Below, piece by piece: positions 17,898 through 28,388 of a DNA stretch of 64,000 nt. The notes beneath the pieces were generated by a model. It was not told the origin of the DNA and did not search any database. It saw only the letters and a program-made list of their open reading frames with translations. Source of the stretch: Rhodovulum sp. 12E13 (GTDB lineage: Bacteria; Pseudomonadota; Alphaproteobacteria; Rhodobacterales; Rhodobacteraceae); contig NZ_QPLK01000012.1 of the NCBI RefSeq assembly GCF_003340565.1, positions 59,119 to 123,118 on the forward strand, written 5' to 3'. Position 1 is the stretch's first letter, and the number at the start of each line of letters is the position of its first letter. The position numbers and the translations under genes are program-made.

Positions 17898-18801
17898 CAG
17901 CGGGAGCGCTCCAGCGCAGCGTAGAGCCAGAGCAGCGCGGCCTGCGCACTGTCGCTCGTGTGGTGGCACTGGTAGAGCCAGCCCGAGACGCGGCTCAGGT
18001 GCTCCAGCCGGTCCTTGCGCTCGGCGAGGCGCTGCAGGTAGCGGTCGCGCAGCTCGCCGGCCTTGAGCGTCTCGTGGCTGATCGTGCCGCCCATGCTTTC
18101 GAAGATGGTGCGCCCGTCGAAGGGAAAGCTCTCCTCGACCGGGTCGAGAACCTGCAGGAGCGCGCCGCGCACGCCCCGGTCGGCGGCCTTGGCGAGCGCC
18201 GCCTCGACGCCCTCCATGTCGCCCATGAAGTCGGAGACGAAGAGCGCGCGGGCGTGCTGCGGCAGGCCCGGCGTCTGCGGCATGCCGTAATCGTCGTCGC
18301 CAAGATCGCCGGTCAGCGCCTCGGCCATGCGCACCAGCTGCACCTGGCCCGAGCGGGGCAGCTGACCGAGATTCGACAGCCCCACCCGCTCGCCCGCGCG
18401 GACCAGCAGCACCGACATGGCGAGCGCCAGCAGGCGGGCGCGGTCAGACTTGGTCGGCCGGTTCTTGTCGCCGGAAAAGGCCATCGAGCGCGAGCCGTCG
18501 ACCCAGATCACCACCGACTGCGCGCTCTGCCACTCCTTCTCGCGCACGAAATGGACGTCGGACCGGGCCGAGCGGCGCCAGTCGATCATGCGCACCTCGT
18601 CGGTTTCGGTCATCGGGCGGTACTGCCAGAACTCGTCGCCGACGCCCGAGCGGCGGCGGCCGTGGGCGCCGAACATCACCGTCGAGGCGAGGTGCTCGGC
18701 CTCCGCGAGCAGCGGCGGCAGCACCGAGGCGAGCCCTTCGGCCCGCGTGCGCAGCTGCGGGCCGGCCTGGTCGAAGTCGCTCTCGGTGGAGAGGGGCGGG
18801 C

Positions 18802-18805
<4 letters not shown>
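17897..18805 (-). CDS. DUF58 (VWA-related) protein
   Basis: 302 residues with a GTG start overlapping the MoxR stop (GTGA). The DUF58 core is seen as the RMIDWRRSARSD block followed by VIWVDGSRSM, a degenerate MIDAS-like DxSxS site. DUF58 proteins are cytosolic partners of MoxR AAA+ ATPases and may be the substrate or adaptor the ATPase remodels. Overlaps on both sides imply a single mRNA. Confidence 0.9.
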
Positions 18806-19809
<1,004 letters not shown>

Positions 19810-19891
19810 GGGCGCCGGCTCCTGCGGGATTACGTTGTCGGCCAGAAGGTATCCCAGAAGGGTAAAATGGCAAAAACCCGCGAGGCGACAA

Positions 19892-20470
19892 ATGACCGTG
19901 AAGACCGATGCCGAGGGGATCGCCGCTGCCGCAGCCGCGGCCGCGAGGGGGGGCGGCCTGCCACCCGTCCACCTGTGGAATCCCCAGGATTGCGGGGACT
20001 TGGACATGGAAATCCGCGCCGACGGGACGTGGTTTCACGAGGGCACGCCGATCGGGCGGCCGGGGCTCGTGCGGCTTTTCTCGACGATCCTGCGCAAGGA
20101 AGGAGCGAAGTATTTTCTCGTCACGCCGGTCGAGAAGGTGGGGATTCGGGTGGAGGACGCCCCTTTCGTGGCCGTCGACGCCGACATCGCCGGGGAGGGG
20201 CGCGCGCAGGCCGTCACCTTTCGGACCAACGTGGGCGATTCGGTGACCGCCGGCCCCGACCGCCCTGTCAGGGTGGAGCGCGCCCCCGAGACGGGAGAGC
20301 CGCGCCCCTACGTGCTCGTGCGCGCCGATCTCGAGGCGCTGATCGACCGAAAGACCTTCTACCGATTGGTCGAGGCGGGTGACCACCACGAGGTCGACGG
20401 CGAAAGCTGGTTCGGCCTGTGGTCGGGAGGTGCGTTCTTCCCCGTCATCCCGTCGCGCGACCTGGGGTGA
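19892..20470 (+). CDS. DUF1285 domain protein
   Basis: 192 residues, cytosolic. It matches the DUF1285 pattern: LWNPQDCGDLDMEIRADGTW, FHEGTPIGRPGLVRLFSTIL and KYFLVTPVEKVGIRVEDAPF. The family is widespread in proteobacteria with no established reaction. It is divergent from moxR and stands as a single gene. Confidence 0.85.
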   Translation: MTVKTDAEGIAAAAAAAARGGGLPPVHLWNPQDCGDLDMEIRADGTWFHEGTPIGRPGLVRLFSTILRKEGAKYFLVTPVEKVGIRVEDAPFVAVDADIAGEGRAQAVTFRTNVGDSVTAGPDRPVRVERAPETGEPRPYVLVRADLEALIDRKTFYRLVEAGDHHEVDGESWFGLWSGGAFFPVIPSRDLG

Positions 20471-20716
20471 CGGGCCGCGGCAGCGCGCCCTCCCGCCCCG
20501 CGGCGCGAGCGGCAGAGCGCGAGGCGGACGCCAATGCCGGGAGAGGGGCGCCCCCTCGGCGGAACGCCCCGACGCCACCCGTCATGCGCGTTGGGCACGA
20601 GAAGACCCCGTTGCGCCGCGCCTGCGTCCGAGCGGTCGGCACGGCCGGGCCCCAGACCAAGGGATGCCGGACGCGGCCTCGCGGGGTTGGGCCGCGCGAG
20701 AGGCCCCGCGCGCCTT

Positions 20717-21127
20717 TCAGCGCACCACGTAGACCGAGCAGAGCGCGTGGGTCACGACATGGCTCGCCGTCGTGCCGAGCAGATAGTCGCGCACCCGCGG
20801 GTTGGCCGATTCCATCACGATCAGGTCGGCCTCGACATCCGTGGCGTAGCGGACGATGGCGCGATGCACCGCGCCGGTCAGCACCTCGGCCTTGTGCGCG
20901 ACGTCACCCGGCGGGAAGGCGGTCAGGAACTCCTGCAGCTTCTCGCCCCAGTACTTCCTCGAATCGTAGATGTTGAGGTTGCGCTCGATTTCGGGCGCGA
21001 CGGTCACCACGTGCAGGAAGGCCGCGTGGATCCGCGCCTGGTGGAGAGCGATCTCGTAGGCCCGCGTGTCGAGCGCCGCGTGGCGCAGGTTCACCGGGCA
21101 GAGAATGGTGCGGATGTTGCTCGGCAT
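20717..21127 (-). CDS. universal stress protein (UspA family)
   Basis: 136 residues with the Usp alpha/beta fold: ILCPVNL at the start, DLIVMESANPRVRDYLLG and SHVVTHALCSVYVVR at the end. The glycine-rich ATP-binding motif (G-x2-G-x9-GS/T) is poorly kept, so this may be a non-nucleotide-binding UspA-type member. A purine-rich ribosome site precedes the ATG at 21127. It is a single gene, with 246 bases of featureless GC-rich DNA separating it from the DUF1285 gene. Confidence 0.85.
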   Translation of the reverse strand: MPSNIRTILCPVNLRHAALDTRAYEIALHQARIHAAFLHVVTVAPEIERNLNIYDSRKYWGEKLQEFLTAFPPGDVAHKAEVLTGAVHRAIVRYATDVEADLIVMESANPRVRDYLLGTTASHVVTHALCSVYVVR

Positions 21128-21251
21128 GGGCGTCCCCCTCCCTCGCGGCATGCCCGGGCCCGTGGTGGCCGCGCTGCCCGGCGGGCGCGCGGCGGGAGGG
21201 CGGGGGCGGTGCGGCCGGGCACGCATCGCGCGCTCCCCGGCCGCCCGCGGA

Positions 21252-21752
21252 TCACGGCAGCAGCACGCTGTCGATGGCGTGGATCACGCCGTTCGAGGCG
21301 ATGATGTCGGGGATGATGACGTTGGCGTCGTTCACGCGCACGTTGCCGACCTTGCCGACCTGCCCGTTCACGGTGAGCGTGCCGCCCTGCACCGTCTCGA
21401 CCGTCACGCGCCGGCCGAGGATCTGGTCGGAGGTGATGGCGCCCGGCACGACGTGGTAGGTCAGGATGTTCTGCAGCTGCGCCAGATTCTCGGGCAGCAG
21501 CAGGCTCTCGACCGTGCCCGCGGGCAGCGCGGCGAAGGCCGCATCGGTCGGCGCGAAGACGGTGAAGGGGCCGGCGCCGTTGAGCGTGTCCACGAGGCCC
21601 GCGGCCTGCAGCGCGGCGGTCAGGGTCGAGAAATCGGGGTTCGACGACGCGATGTCGACGATCGTTCCCGGCCCGGTCGGGCGGGCGCAGGCCCCGAGTG
21701 CGGCCAGCGCACCGGTGGCGCCCATGAGCTTCAGCGCGTGACGTCGTTGCAT
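21252..21752 (-). CDS. fasciclin (FAS1) domain lipoprotein
   Basis: 166 residues. The N-terminus has twin arginines, a hydrophobic core and a lipobox-like LGAC at 19-22, so export as a lipoprotein is likely, perhaps by Tat. One FAS1 domain fills the rest: FSTLTAALQAAGL, GPFTVFAPTDAAFAALP, LTYHVVPG and NGVIHAIDSVLLP. FAS1 proteins are surface adhesion or stress-related proteins. It stands alone between the usp and pheT genes. Confidence 0.92.
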   Translation of the reverse strand: MQRRHALKLMGATGALAALGACARPTGPGTIVDIASSNPDFSTLTAALQAAGLVDTLNGAGPFTVFAPTDAAFAALPAGTVESLLLPENLAQLQNILTYHVVPGAITSDQILGRRVTVETVQGGTLTVNGQVGKVGNVRVNDANVIIPDIIASNGVIHAIDSVLLP

Positions 21753-21918
21753 GCGGTTTCCTCTCTGTTGGGGCGCCCGCGAGGATACGCGGGCGTCATG
21801 CTACCGGTATCGGTCCCCCGACGCCTGCGTCAAAGGCGACCGGCAAGAAAATGCCGACGGCGGGGCGCCCGCGACCCCGTGTCTCGATAACGGGCCGCCG
21901 CCGGGACCGGCCCGTCCG

Positions 21919-24327
21919 TCAGCCCCGCAGCGTGCCGCCGGTCGCCGCCGTCACCTTGTCGACCACCGCCTTGCCGACCGCCTCGATCTCGTCGTCGGTG
22001 AGCGTCTTGTCGCGGGGCTGCAGGCGCACGGTGATGGCCAGGCTCTTGCGCCCCTCGCCGAGGCTGCCGCCGACGAACTCGTCGAAGACGCGCACCTCGT
22101 CGATCAGCGCCTTGTCGGCGCCCCGCGCGGCGGCCACCACGTCGGCCGCGGGCACGTCGACGTCGAGCACGAAGGCGAAATCGCGCTCGACCGCCTGCAG
22201 GTCGGCCACGTCGAGCGCGCCGCGCCCCGTGCCCTTCGACCTTGGGAACGGCACTGCCTCGAGCCGAACGACGAAGCCCACCGCGGGCCCCTTCACGTCG
22301 AGCCCGCCGAGCACCTTCGGGTGCAGCTCGCCGAAGACGCCCAGCACGGTCTTGGGGCCGAGGCCGATCACGCCGTGCCGCCCGGGGTGCCACCACGCCT
22401 CGCCGCCGCGGCGGATCTGCACCTTCGCCGGCGCGCCGATTGCCGAGAGCACCGCCTCGGCATCGGCCTTGGCGTCGAACACGTCGACGGGGCGGCGCAT
22501 GCCATGCACGTCCTTCGGCGCGGTGTGGCCCACGCGGATGCCGGTGACGAGGGTGTGTTGCTCCTCCGGCTCGCCGCCGTGGAAGGCCGCGCCCACCTCG
22601 AACAGGCCCAGATCGCCGAAGCCGCGCGCCTGGTTGCGGGCCGCGGCCTGCAGGAGGCCCGGCAGCAGCGAGAGGCGCATGTGGCTCATCTCGGAGCTGA
22701 TCGGGTTTTCCAGCCGCGTGGCCTCGTCGCCACCGTCGAACAGCGCGGCGGCGGCGGCGTCGATGAACGAGTAGGTCACGCACTCGTTCAGCCCCAGCGT
22801 CGCGCAGGTGCGCCGCGCGACCGCTTCGCGCCGCTGCATGGGCGTCAGCACGGGCTTGGGCACGCCGGGCCGGGGCCTGCGCATCGGCGCCCCCTGCAGC
22901 CTGGTCAGCGAGGCGATGCGCGCCACCTCCTCCATGAGATCTGCTTCGCCCGTCACGTCGGGCCGCCACGGCGGCACGTGGGCCATGACATGCGCGCCCT
23001 CGCCATCGAGGCAGAAGCCCAGCGCCTCGAGCGTCGCGCGCTGTTCGGCCTCGGGGATCGCCATGCCCACCAGCTTCTCCACCCGCTGCGGGTCGAAGCG
23101 GTAGGCGCGGGAATGATCGGGGATCTCGCCGGCCATGACCACCTCCGAGGGCTCGCCGCCGCAGAGATCGAGGATCATCCGCGTCGCCGCCTCGAGGCCG
23201 TGGGGCGTCCAGGCCGGGTCGATGCCGCGCTCGAAGCGGTAGCGCGCGTCGGAGTTGATCTTGAGCGCGCGGCCCGTATGCGCGGTGCGGACCGGATCGA
23301 AAAACGCCGCCTCGACGAAGACGTTCACCGTCTCGTCGGTGCAGCCCGTGGCGAGCCCGCCCATGACGCCGGCAATGCTCTCGGGGCCCTCGCCGTCGGA
23401 GATGATCGTCATGCCCGGCTCGAACACATACTCCTTCTCGTCGAGGCCGGTCAGCCGCTCGCCGCCCTGCGCGCGGTGCAGGCGAAGATCGCCCCTCACC
23501 TTGTCGGCGTCGAAGACGTGCAGCGGGCGGTTGCGGTCGAATGTGAAGAAGTTGGTCACGTCGACCAGCGCCGAGATGGGGCGCAGCCCGATGGCGCGCA
23601 GCCGCGCCTGCAGCCAGTCGGGCGAGGGGCCGTTGCGCACGCCGCGGATCACCCGGCCGTAGAACACCGGCGCCTGCTCCAACGTGTCGCCGTCGATGGT
23701 CACGCCGATGGGGCAGGGAAAGGCGCCCGCCACCGGCTCCACAACGCCGTCCTTCAGCCGCCCCAGGCCGCGCGCCGCAAGGTCGCGCGCGATGCCGTGG
23801 ACGCCGAGCGCGTCGGCCCTGTTGGGCGTGATGGCGATCTCGATCACCGGGTCGACACGGGCGGGGTCGTTCGCGGCCAGCCAGTCGACGAAGCGCTGGC
23901 CGACCTCGCCCGAGGGCAGCTCGATGATGCCGGTGTGCTCGTCCGACAGTTCCAGCTCGCGCTCGGACGCCATCATGCCGTGGCTCTCGACACCGCGGAT
24001 CTTGCCGACGCCGATGGTCGTGTCGATGCCGGGCACGTAGACGCCCGGCTTGGCCACGACCACGGTGATCCCTTCGCGGGCGTTCGGGGCGCCGCAGATG
24101 ATCTGCCTTTCGCCTTCGTCGGTCGCCACGCGGCAGACGCGCAGGCGGTCGGCGTCGGGGTGCGGCTCGGCTTCCAGCACGCGGCCGAGGGTGAAGTCGG
24201 CGAGGCGCGCGGCAGGGTTCTCGACGCCCTCCACCTCGAGACCGAGATCGGTCAGCGCGTGGAGGATATCCTCCAGCGTCGCCTCCGTCTCGAGGTGCTC
24301 CTTCAGCCAGCCAAGGGTGAACTTCAT
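21919..24327 (-). CDS. pheT: phenylalanine-tRNA ligase beta subunit
   Basis: 802 residues, standard length. In order: the N-terminal EMAPII-like tRNA-binding domain (about 38-150), the B3/B4 editing domain (about 210-385), B5 (about 410-480), the inactive synthetase-like core, and the ferredoxin-fold anticodon-binding domain (about 708-801, ending with the RDKTLTDDEIE region). PheT pairs with PheS to charge tRNA-Phe. The two genes are separated here by about 1.8 kb of small orphan ORFs, whereas pheS-pheT are adjacent in many bacteria. Confidence 0.97.
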   Translation of the reverse strand: MKFTLGWLKEHLETEATLEDILHALTDLGLEVEGVENPAARLADFTLGRVLEAEPHPDADRLRVCRVATDEGERQIICGAPNAREGITVVVAKPGVYVPGIDTTIGVGKIRGVESHGMMASERELELSDEHTGIIELPSGEVGQRFVDWLAANDPARVDPVIEIAITPNRADALGVHGIARDLAARGLGRLKDGVVEPVAGAFPCPIGVTIDGDTLEQAPVFYGRVIRGVRNGPSPDWLQARLRAIGLRPISALVDVTNFFTFDRNRPLHVFDADKVRGDLRLHRAQGGERLTGLDEKEYVFEPGMTIISDGEGPESIAGVMGGLATGCTDETVNVFVEAAFFDPVRTAHTGRALKINSDARYRFERGIDPAWTPHGLEAATRMILDLCGGEPSEVVMAGEIPDHSRAYRFDPQRVEKLVGMAIPEAEQRATLEALGFCLDGEGAHVMAHVPPWRPDVTGEADLMEEVARIASLTRLQGAPMRRPRPGVPKPVLTPMQRREAVARRTCATLGLNECVTYSFIDAAAAALFDGGDEATRLENPISSEMSHMRLSLLPGLLQAAARNQARGFGDLGLFEVGAAFHGGEPEEQHTLVTGIRVGHTAPKDVHGMRRPVDVFDAKADAEAVLSAIGAPAKVQIRRGGEAWWHPGRHGVIGLGPKTVLGVFGELHPKVLGGLDVKGPAVGFVVRLEAVPFPRSKGTGRGALDVADLQAVERDFAFVLDVDVPAADVVAAARGADKALIDEVRVFDEFVGGSLGEGRKSLAITVRLQPRDKTLTDDEIEAVGKAVVDKVTAATGGTLRG

Positions 24328-24591
24328 CCTCGCGCTCCCTCACGCCACTGCCCCGCCGCGCTGCGGCGGCCCGCGCGCGGGCTTAGCCGAGAGCCGCGGC
24401 GGGGAAAACCCCGGGCGCGACCGGCGGTCGTTGCGGCGTCGGCGAGAGGCGCAGGCAGCGCACCGACAATCGCTGCGCTTTCGCCTCATTGTCTTCGAAA
24501 ATTGGGGGCGCTCGCCCCAAAATCGCCGCGATGGCACCTTACCGTCGCCACATCCGACGGTGGGGGCGCCGATTGGAGAGTGGAGTATGTC

Positions 24592-24870
24592 ATGGGGGCC
24601 TTGGGCGATCTTGTCGGCGGCCTGCTGAAGCCGCTGCTCGTTGCGCTGCTGGTGATCATCGCGCTCGGGCTGGTGTCGAACGGTCCGGGCTCGGCCGGAA
24701 GCGCAGGCACGGGGGCGGGTGGCGCCTTTTCGTGCCCGAACTGGTTCGACGATCCGGCGCTCAACCGGACGATCTGCAAGTATCATCCCGCGCGTGTCTG
24801 GAACACGCCCGTGGCCGATCTGCTGCCCTGGGTGAGCGCCGCGGCCGACGACGGGGTGGAGGCCCGTTAG
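24592..24870 (+). CDS. small single-helix membrane protein, unknown
   Basis: 92 residues with one transmembrane helix near the N-terminus (LLVALLVIIALGLVSNG), a Gly/Ser linker and a Cys-containing C-terminal part (two Cys, Trp-rich). A GGAG ribosome site lies six bases before the ATG. It is divergent from pheT. No family was recognised. The good ribosome site and membrane helix favour a real gene. Confidence 0.5.
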   Translation: MGALGDLVGGLLKPLLVALLVIIALGLVSNGPGSAGSAGTGAGGAFSCPNWFDDPALNRTICKYHPARVWNTPVADLLPWVSAAADDGVEAR

Positions 24871-24928
24871 GGGACTGTTGACCCTGATGCGCTAGGCGTG
24901 GCGACACCTCTGATACAAAGGTGCCGCC

Positions 24929-25309
24929 ATGCCACGTCCTGCGCCGTCCGCCTCGCCCGGCCCCGCCGGGTCGCCCGCCCCGTTCGGCCCGTCCCGCCTC
25001 GCCTTGCCCGTGGCTGTCGCCCTCGCCGTCGCAGGGCGGATGCTGCTGCCGGTGGAGGGGGGCGCAGAGAGCGTCATCTCCGCCTCGGCCTCGGGCAAGG
25101 CGACCGAGCCGGGTCTGCCACCTCGCGCCACGCGCCCGCCGCAGCCGCGCCCCTCGCCAGGGCCTGCCGCCCTGCCACCCACGCCCGGCGGGCTCTGGCC
25201 GCTCGCGCCCGAGCCCGCCCTGTTCCTGCCGACGTCGCTCCTGGCAGAATCGCGTGTCGGCGGCATGGCCGGTGCCGACCCGGCAGAGGGCGCCGACCCC
25301 GCTCTCTGA
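24929..25309 (+). CDS. possible Pro/Ala-rich hypothetical protein
   Basis: 126 residues, rich in Pro, Ala and Gly with one modest hydrophobic stretch (about 24-38). AAGGTG precedes the ATG by five bases. In DNA this GC-rich, chance frames of such length are common, so the call is weak. If it is not a gene, this stretch holds nothing I can name. Confidence 0.25.
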   Translation: MPRPAPSASPGPAGSPAPFGPSRLALPVAVALAVAGRMLLPVEGGAESVISASASGKATEPGLPPRATRPPQPRPSPGPAALPPTPGGLWPLAPEPALFLPTSLLAESRVGGMAGADPAEGADPAL

Positions 25310-25454
25310 CACGGCGCGCCCGTGGGGGCCTCACCGCCATCCGGCCACGGCGAGGCAACCGCCGGCCCGGCCGCCAGGGAGTTGCGCGTGCCGGCAGCGC
25401 GCCTGCGCGTTCGACTCCACCGCGATGCCGGCCGGCGCGACGCCGGGCAGCGCC

Positions 25455-25514
25455 ACTCGGGCCGAAAGAACTCGGGCCGAAAGCACTCGGGCGGAAATTA
25501 CTCGGGCCGTTCCC
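25455..25514. repeat. four tandem 15-base repeats
   Basis: Units start at 25455, 25470, 25485 and 25500, with consensus ACTCGGGCCGAAAGN. The first two differ only at the last base; the third and fourth diverge. The array lies mostly beyond the stop codon of the small minus-strand membrane gene ending at 25498. Confidence 0.7.
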
Positions 25515-25770
25515 CTTCGGCCCCCGTCCTCTCCCGCGTCGGCGCCCGATCGCTCAAGTGGCTTACCGCATCGCGCCGACCCCGGTGCGCGCGTGCCCAC
25601 ATGCTGACCCCGATCGCGGGCAGGAGCACCACCGCCCAGATCGAGGCGTTCATGAGGGTGAGCCGCAGCGCCTCGTCCGACGTCGTCCTCGGCGACAGCC
25701 ACATGGCGACATGCCCGGCGACGATGGCCGCCAGCAACAGGACCCAGCGAAGGCGCGTCCACTTCAGCAT
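25498..25770 (-). CDS. small two-helix membrane protein, unknown
   Basis: 90 residues with two hydrophobic helices (about 8-25 and 42-58) and a charged C-terminal tail. The helices and a basic loop look like a genuine small membrane protein, but no family was recognised and the ribosome site is weak. The last residues run into a tandem 15-base repeat. Confidence 0.5.
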   Translation of the reverse strand: MLKWTRLRWVLLLAAIVAGHVAMWLSPRTTSDEALRLTLMNASIWAVVLLPAIGVSMWARAHRGRRDAVSHLSDRAPTRERTGAEGERPE

Positions 25771-25872
25771 TCCGTCAATCTGCCCCGGATTCTCCTCAAA
25801 TCAACCATGCCCAAGAATCGCCACGTTCCTGCTGCACCGTCTGCAGAACGAAGGATGCCGCGAGGAAACGCC

Positions 25873-26115
25873 ATGAGCTTCCTGCCGTTCGACCTGTTCA
25901 GTGCACGTGTGCTCAGCCTCGTGCTGCTCGGTCTCATCGCCTTGCTCAGCCATGCGCAGGACCCGATGCGCGGCAGCACCTCGCTCGTGCGAAACGACGG
26001 CCCACCCTCCTGCGCGACGGGTTACGTTCCGTCTGCCGCCCAGTCGGGATGGAATTGCGGCCGCGTCTCGCGCCACCCGATCAAGGCCGATCAACCGCCG
26101 CCCTCGTCGTTCTGA
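25873..26115 (+). CDS. possible small exported protein, unknown
   Basis: 80 residues. The N-terminus resembles a signal or anchor (LSLVLLGLIALLSHAQ), followed by a short Cys-containing polar part. GAGGAA stands just upstream of the ATG. No family was recognised, and it is close to the convergent pheS end. Treat as tentative. Confidence 0.4.
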   Translation: MSFLPFDLFSARVLSLVLLGLIALLSHAQDPMRGSTSLVRNDGPPSCATGYVPSAAQSGWNCGRVSRHPIKADQPPPSSF

Positions 26116-26160
26116 CGTTTCGCGCGCCCCGCCGCACGGCACGACGCCCCTTCCGCGGCC

Positions 26161-27234
26161 TCAGCGACTGAGGCCCGCGTGGATCGCCGGCATGTCGAGT
26201 GCGCCGAACCCGTAGTGCCGCAGCCAGCGCAGATCGCTGTCGAAGAAGGCGCGCAGGTCCGGGATGCCGTATTTGAGCATCGCGATCCGGTCGATCCCCA
26301 TGCCGAAGGCGAAACCCTGCCACGCGGTCGGGTCGATGTCGCCCGCCGCGAGCACCTTGGGGTGCACCATGCCCGAGCCGAGGATCTCGAGCCAGTCGTC
26401 ACCCTCGCCCAGCTTCAGGGTGCCGCCCTCCCACGAGCAGCGGATATCGACCTCGGCCGAGGGCTCGGTGAAGGGAAAGTGCGACGCGCGGAACCGCAGG
26501 TCGACATGGTCGACCTCGAAGAAGGCGCGACAGAACTCCTCGAGACACCACTTGAGGTTGGCCATCGTGATGTCGGTGTCGATCGCCAGCCCCTCGACCT
26601 GGTGGAACATGGGCGTGTGCGTCTGGTCGTAATCGGCGCGGTAGACCCGGCCCGGCGCGATCACCCGAAGCGGCGCGCCATGGGCCAGCATCGAGCGGAT
26701 CTGCACCGGCGAGGTATGGGTGCGCAGTACGTGCGGCGGCCGATCGTCGCCCTCGGCGCGCGCCATGTAGAACGTGTCCATCTCGGCCCGCGCGGGGTGG
26801 TGGCCGGGAATGTTGAGCGCGTCGAAATTGTGCCAGTCGGTCTCGACCTGCGGCCCCTCGGCGACGGCGAAGCCCATGTCGGCGAAGATGGCCGTCACCT
26901 CCTCGGTCACCTGGCTGACCGGGTGGATGGTGCCGGCGGGCCGCTGTCGGGCGGGCAGCGTCACGTCGAGCCACTCCGCGCGCAGCCGCTCCTCGAGCGC
27001 AGCGTCGCCCAGCGCGGCCTTCCTTGCGGCGAGCGCCCCGTTGATCTCGTCCTTCAGCGCGTTCAGCCGCGGCCCGGCTTCCTTGCGCTCGTCGGGCGAC
27101 ATCTTGCCCAGTTCGCGCATCTTCAGGCTGATCTCGCCCTTCTTGCCGACGGCCTGCACGCGCAATTCCTCGAGCGCGGCCTCGTCGGCTGCCCCGGCAA
27201 TGAGCCGCATGTATTTGTCTCGCAGGTCATCCAT
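26161..27234 (-). CDS. pheS: phenylalanine-tRNA ligase alpha subunit
   Basis: 357 residues. An N-terminal coiled coil (about 1-90) contacts tRNA. The class II catalytic core follows: [30 protein letters not shown] (motif 2 region), [10 protein letters not shown] and motif 3 [14 protein letters not shown]. The start [12 protein letters not shown] fits the family; the frame is open further upstream but without homology. Forms the alpha2-beta2 enzyme with PheT. A terminator for rplT lies within the 201-base gap upstream, so pheS probably has its own promoter there. Confidence 0.97.
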   Translation of the reverse strand: MDDLRDKYMRLIAGAADEAALEELRVQAVGKKGEISLKMRELGKMSPDERKEAGPRLNALKDEINGALAARKAALGDAALEERLRAEWLDVTLPARQRPAGTIHPVSQVTEEVTAIFADMGFAVAEGPQVETDWHNFDALNIPGHHPARAEMDTFYMARAEGDDRPPHVLRTHTSPVQIRSMLAHGAPLRVIAPGRVYRADYDQTHTPMFHQVEGLAIDTDITMANLKWCLEEFCRAFFEVDHVDLRFRASHFPFTEPSAEVDIRCSWEGGTLKLGEGDDWLEILGSGMVHPKVLAAGDIDPTAWQGFAFGMGIDRIAMLKYGIPDLRAFFDSDLRWLRHYGFGALDMPAIHAGLSR

Positions 27235-27387
27235 GGCGCGCTCCGTACCCCGCAGGCCCTCCCGGCGGCGTCGCCCTACCCCGCGCGGCGCCGCGCCGCA
27301 AGCCGCGTGGCGCGGCGCGACGCAGGGCGGAGGCTGTCTGACACGCGCCAGCCTTCCCGGCATGGACGCGACCGCGGCGGGGGCACG

Positions 27388-27411
27388 AAAAAGGCCGCCC
27401 ACGGGGCGGCC
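27388..27411 (-). terminator. rho-independent terminator after rplT
   Basis: Reading the minus strand, an 8-bp stem GGCCGCCC/GGGCGGCC with a 3-base loop is followed by five T residues. It lies about 25 bases past the rplT stop and ends the rpmI-rplT transcript before pheS. Confidence 0.85.
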
Positions 27412-27435
27412 TCTCGCGTCGGATCTGCGCCTGGC

Positions 27436-27798
27436 TCAGGCCAGCGCGGCCTTCGCCCTGTCGACGATGCCCCCGAAGGCCTCGGGCTCGTGCACGGCGA
27501 GATCGGCCAGCACCTTGCGGTCGACCTCGATCCCGGCCTTGGCCAGCCCGTTGACGAAGCGCGAATAGGTCAGGCTTTCGTCATGGGCACGCACGGCGGC
27601 GTTGATCCGCTGGATCCACAGCGCGCGGAACTGGCGCTTGCGGTTCTTGCGGTCGCGCGTGGCATACTGGTTGGCCTTGTCGACAGCCTGCTTCGCCGTC
27701 TTGAAGTTGGTCGAGCGGCGGGCGTAATAGCCCTTGGCCTGCTTGACGACCTTGCGGTGACGGGCGTGGGTGACGGTTCCGCCTTTGGTTCTCGGCAT
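27436..27798 (-). CDS. rplT: 50S ribosomal protein L20
   Basis: 120 residues, the normal size. It begins [19 protein letters not shown] and shows the basic [18 protein letters not shown] and [14 protein letters not shown] blocks. It binds 23S rRNA early in 50S assembly and follows rpmI by 12 bases. No infC precedes the pair in this window. Confidence 0.98.
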   Translation of the reverse strand: MPRTKGGTVTHARHRKVVKQAKGYYARRSTNFKTAKQAVDKANQYATRDRKNRKRQFRALWIQRINAAVRAHDESLTYSRFVNGLAKAGIEVDRKVLADLAVHEPEAFGGIVDRAKAALA

Positions 27799-27810
27799 GG
27801 TCTCTCCTCC

Positions 27811-28014
27811 TCAGCGGGCGTAGGGCATCATCGTGCGCTTGACGATCTTCTCGTCAGGCTTCGACAGGACCTGCGTGCCGCGGGCCTTGCGGATGAACTT
27901 GTTGGTCCGCTTGATCATCCCGTGCCGCTTGCCGGCCTGGGCCGCAATGACCCGGCCGTTGGCGGAGACCTTGAAGCGCTTCTTGGCGCTCGACTTCGTC
28001 TTCATCTTGGGCAT
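27811..28014 (-). CDS. rpmI: 50S ribosomal protein L35
   Basis: 67 residues, highly basic: [20 protein letters not shown] and [18 protein letters not shown] match L35. The start at 28014 is preceded by GAGGAG; an in-frame ATG further up adds non-family residues. It is cotranscribed with rplT. Confidence 0.98.
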   Translation of the reverse strand: MPKMKTKSSAKKRFKVSANGRVIAAQAGKRHGMIKRTNKFIRKARGTQVLSKPDEKIVKRTMMPYAR

Positions 28015-28129
28015 TTGACGCTCCTCTTCGGGGTCTTCGCGCGCCCGCAGGCATGCCACTGTGGCCCGCGCACGCGGCGTTTGAGCGGCGGCGCATACAG
28101 CAGGCCGGCGCGCGGGGCAAGGGGCGGCG

Positions 28130-28354
28130 TCAGTTCAGAAAGCCGGAGACGACCCGCTCCACGACCCCCGGGATCTCGCCCATGTCGTAGCCGCCCGGCT
28201 TCTGCAGGACGGCGAGCAGGATCAGCACGATCGAGATCATCACCATGATGGCGGCCGCGCGGGGCGGCCTGCTCTCGGAAAAGGCGCTGATCAGCGCGGG
28301 AATCGCGAGCAGGCCCACGAGGAGGCCGATGACGAAAAACAGATCCGGGTCCAC
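28130..28354 (-). CDS. small two-helix membrane protein between pyk and rpmI
   Basis: 74 residues with a GTG start preceded by GAGGAGG. Two hydrophobic helices (about 5-24 and 34-50) flank a short basic loop (SESRPPRA). I believe related proteins occur beside pyk in Rhodobacteraceae, but no function is known to me. It follows pyk by 34 bases and is probably cotranscribed. Confidence 0.7.
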   Translation of the reverse strand: MDPDLFFVIGLLVGLLAIPALISAFSESRPPRAAAIMVMISIVLILLAVLQKPGGYDMGEIPGVVERVVSGFLN

Positions 28355-28388
28355 TCGCCCCTCCTCACCGGCCGACGCGACGGCGGCA

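Noticed and set aside
20471..20716. Possible gene or terminator between DUF1285 and the universal stress protein
   Set aside because: Only GC-rich imperfect inverted segments without U-tract, and no supported ORF.
21751..24591. Long plus-strand frame opposite pheT joined to the small ORF at 24592
   Set aside because: The part over pheT is antisense shadow; only the end after the ATG at 24592 has a ribosome site and a membrane helix.
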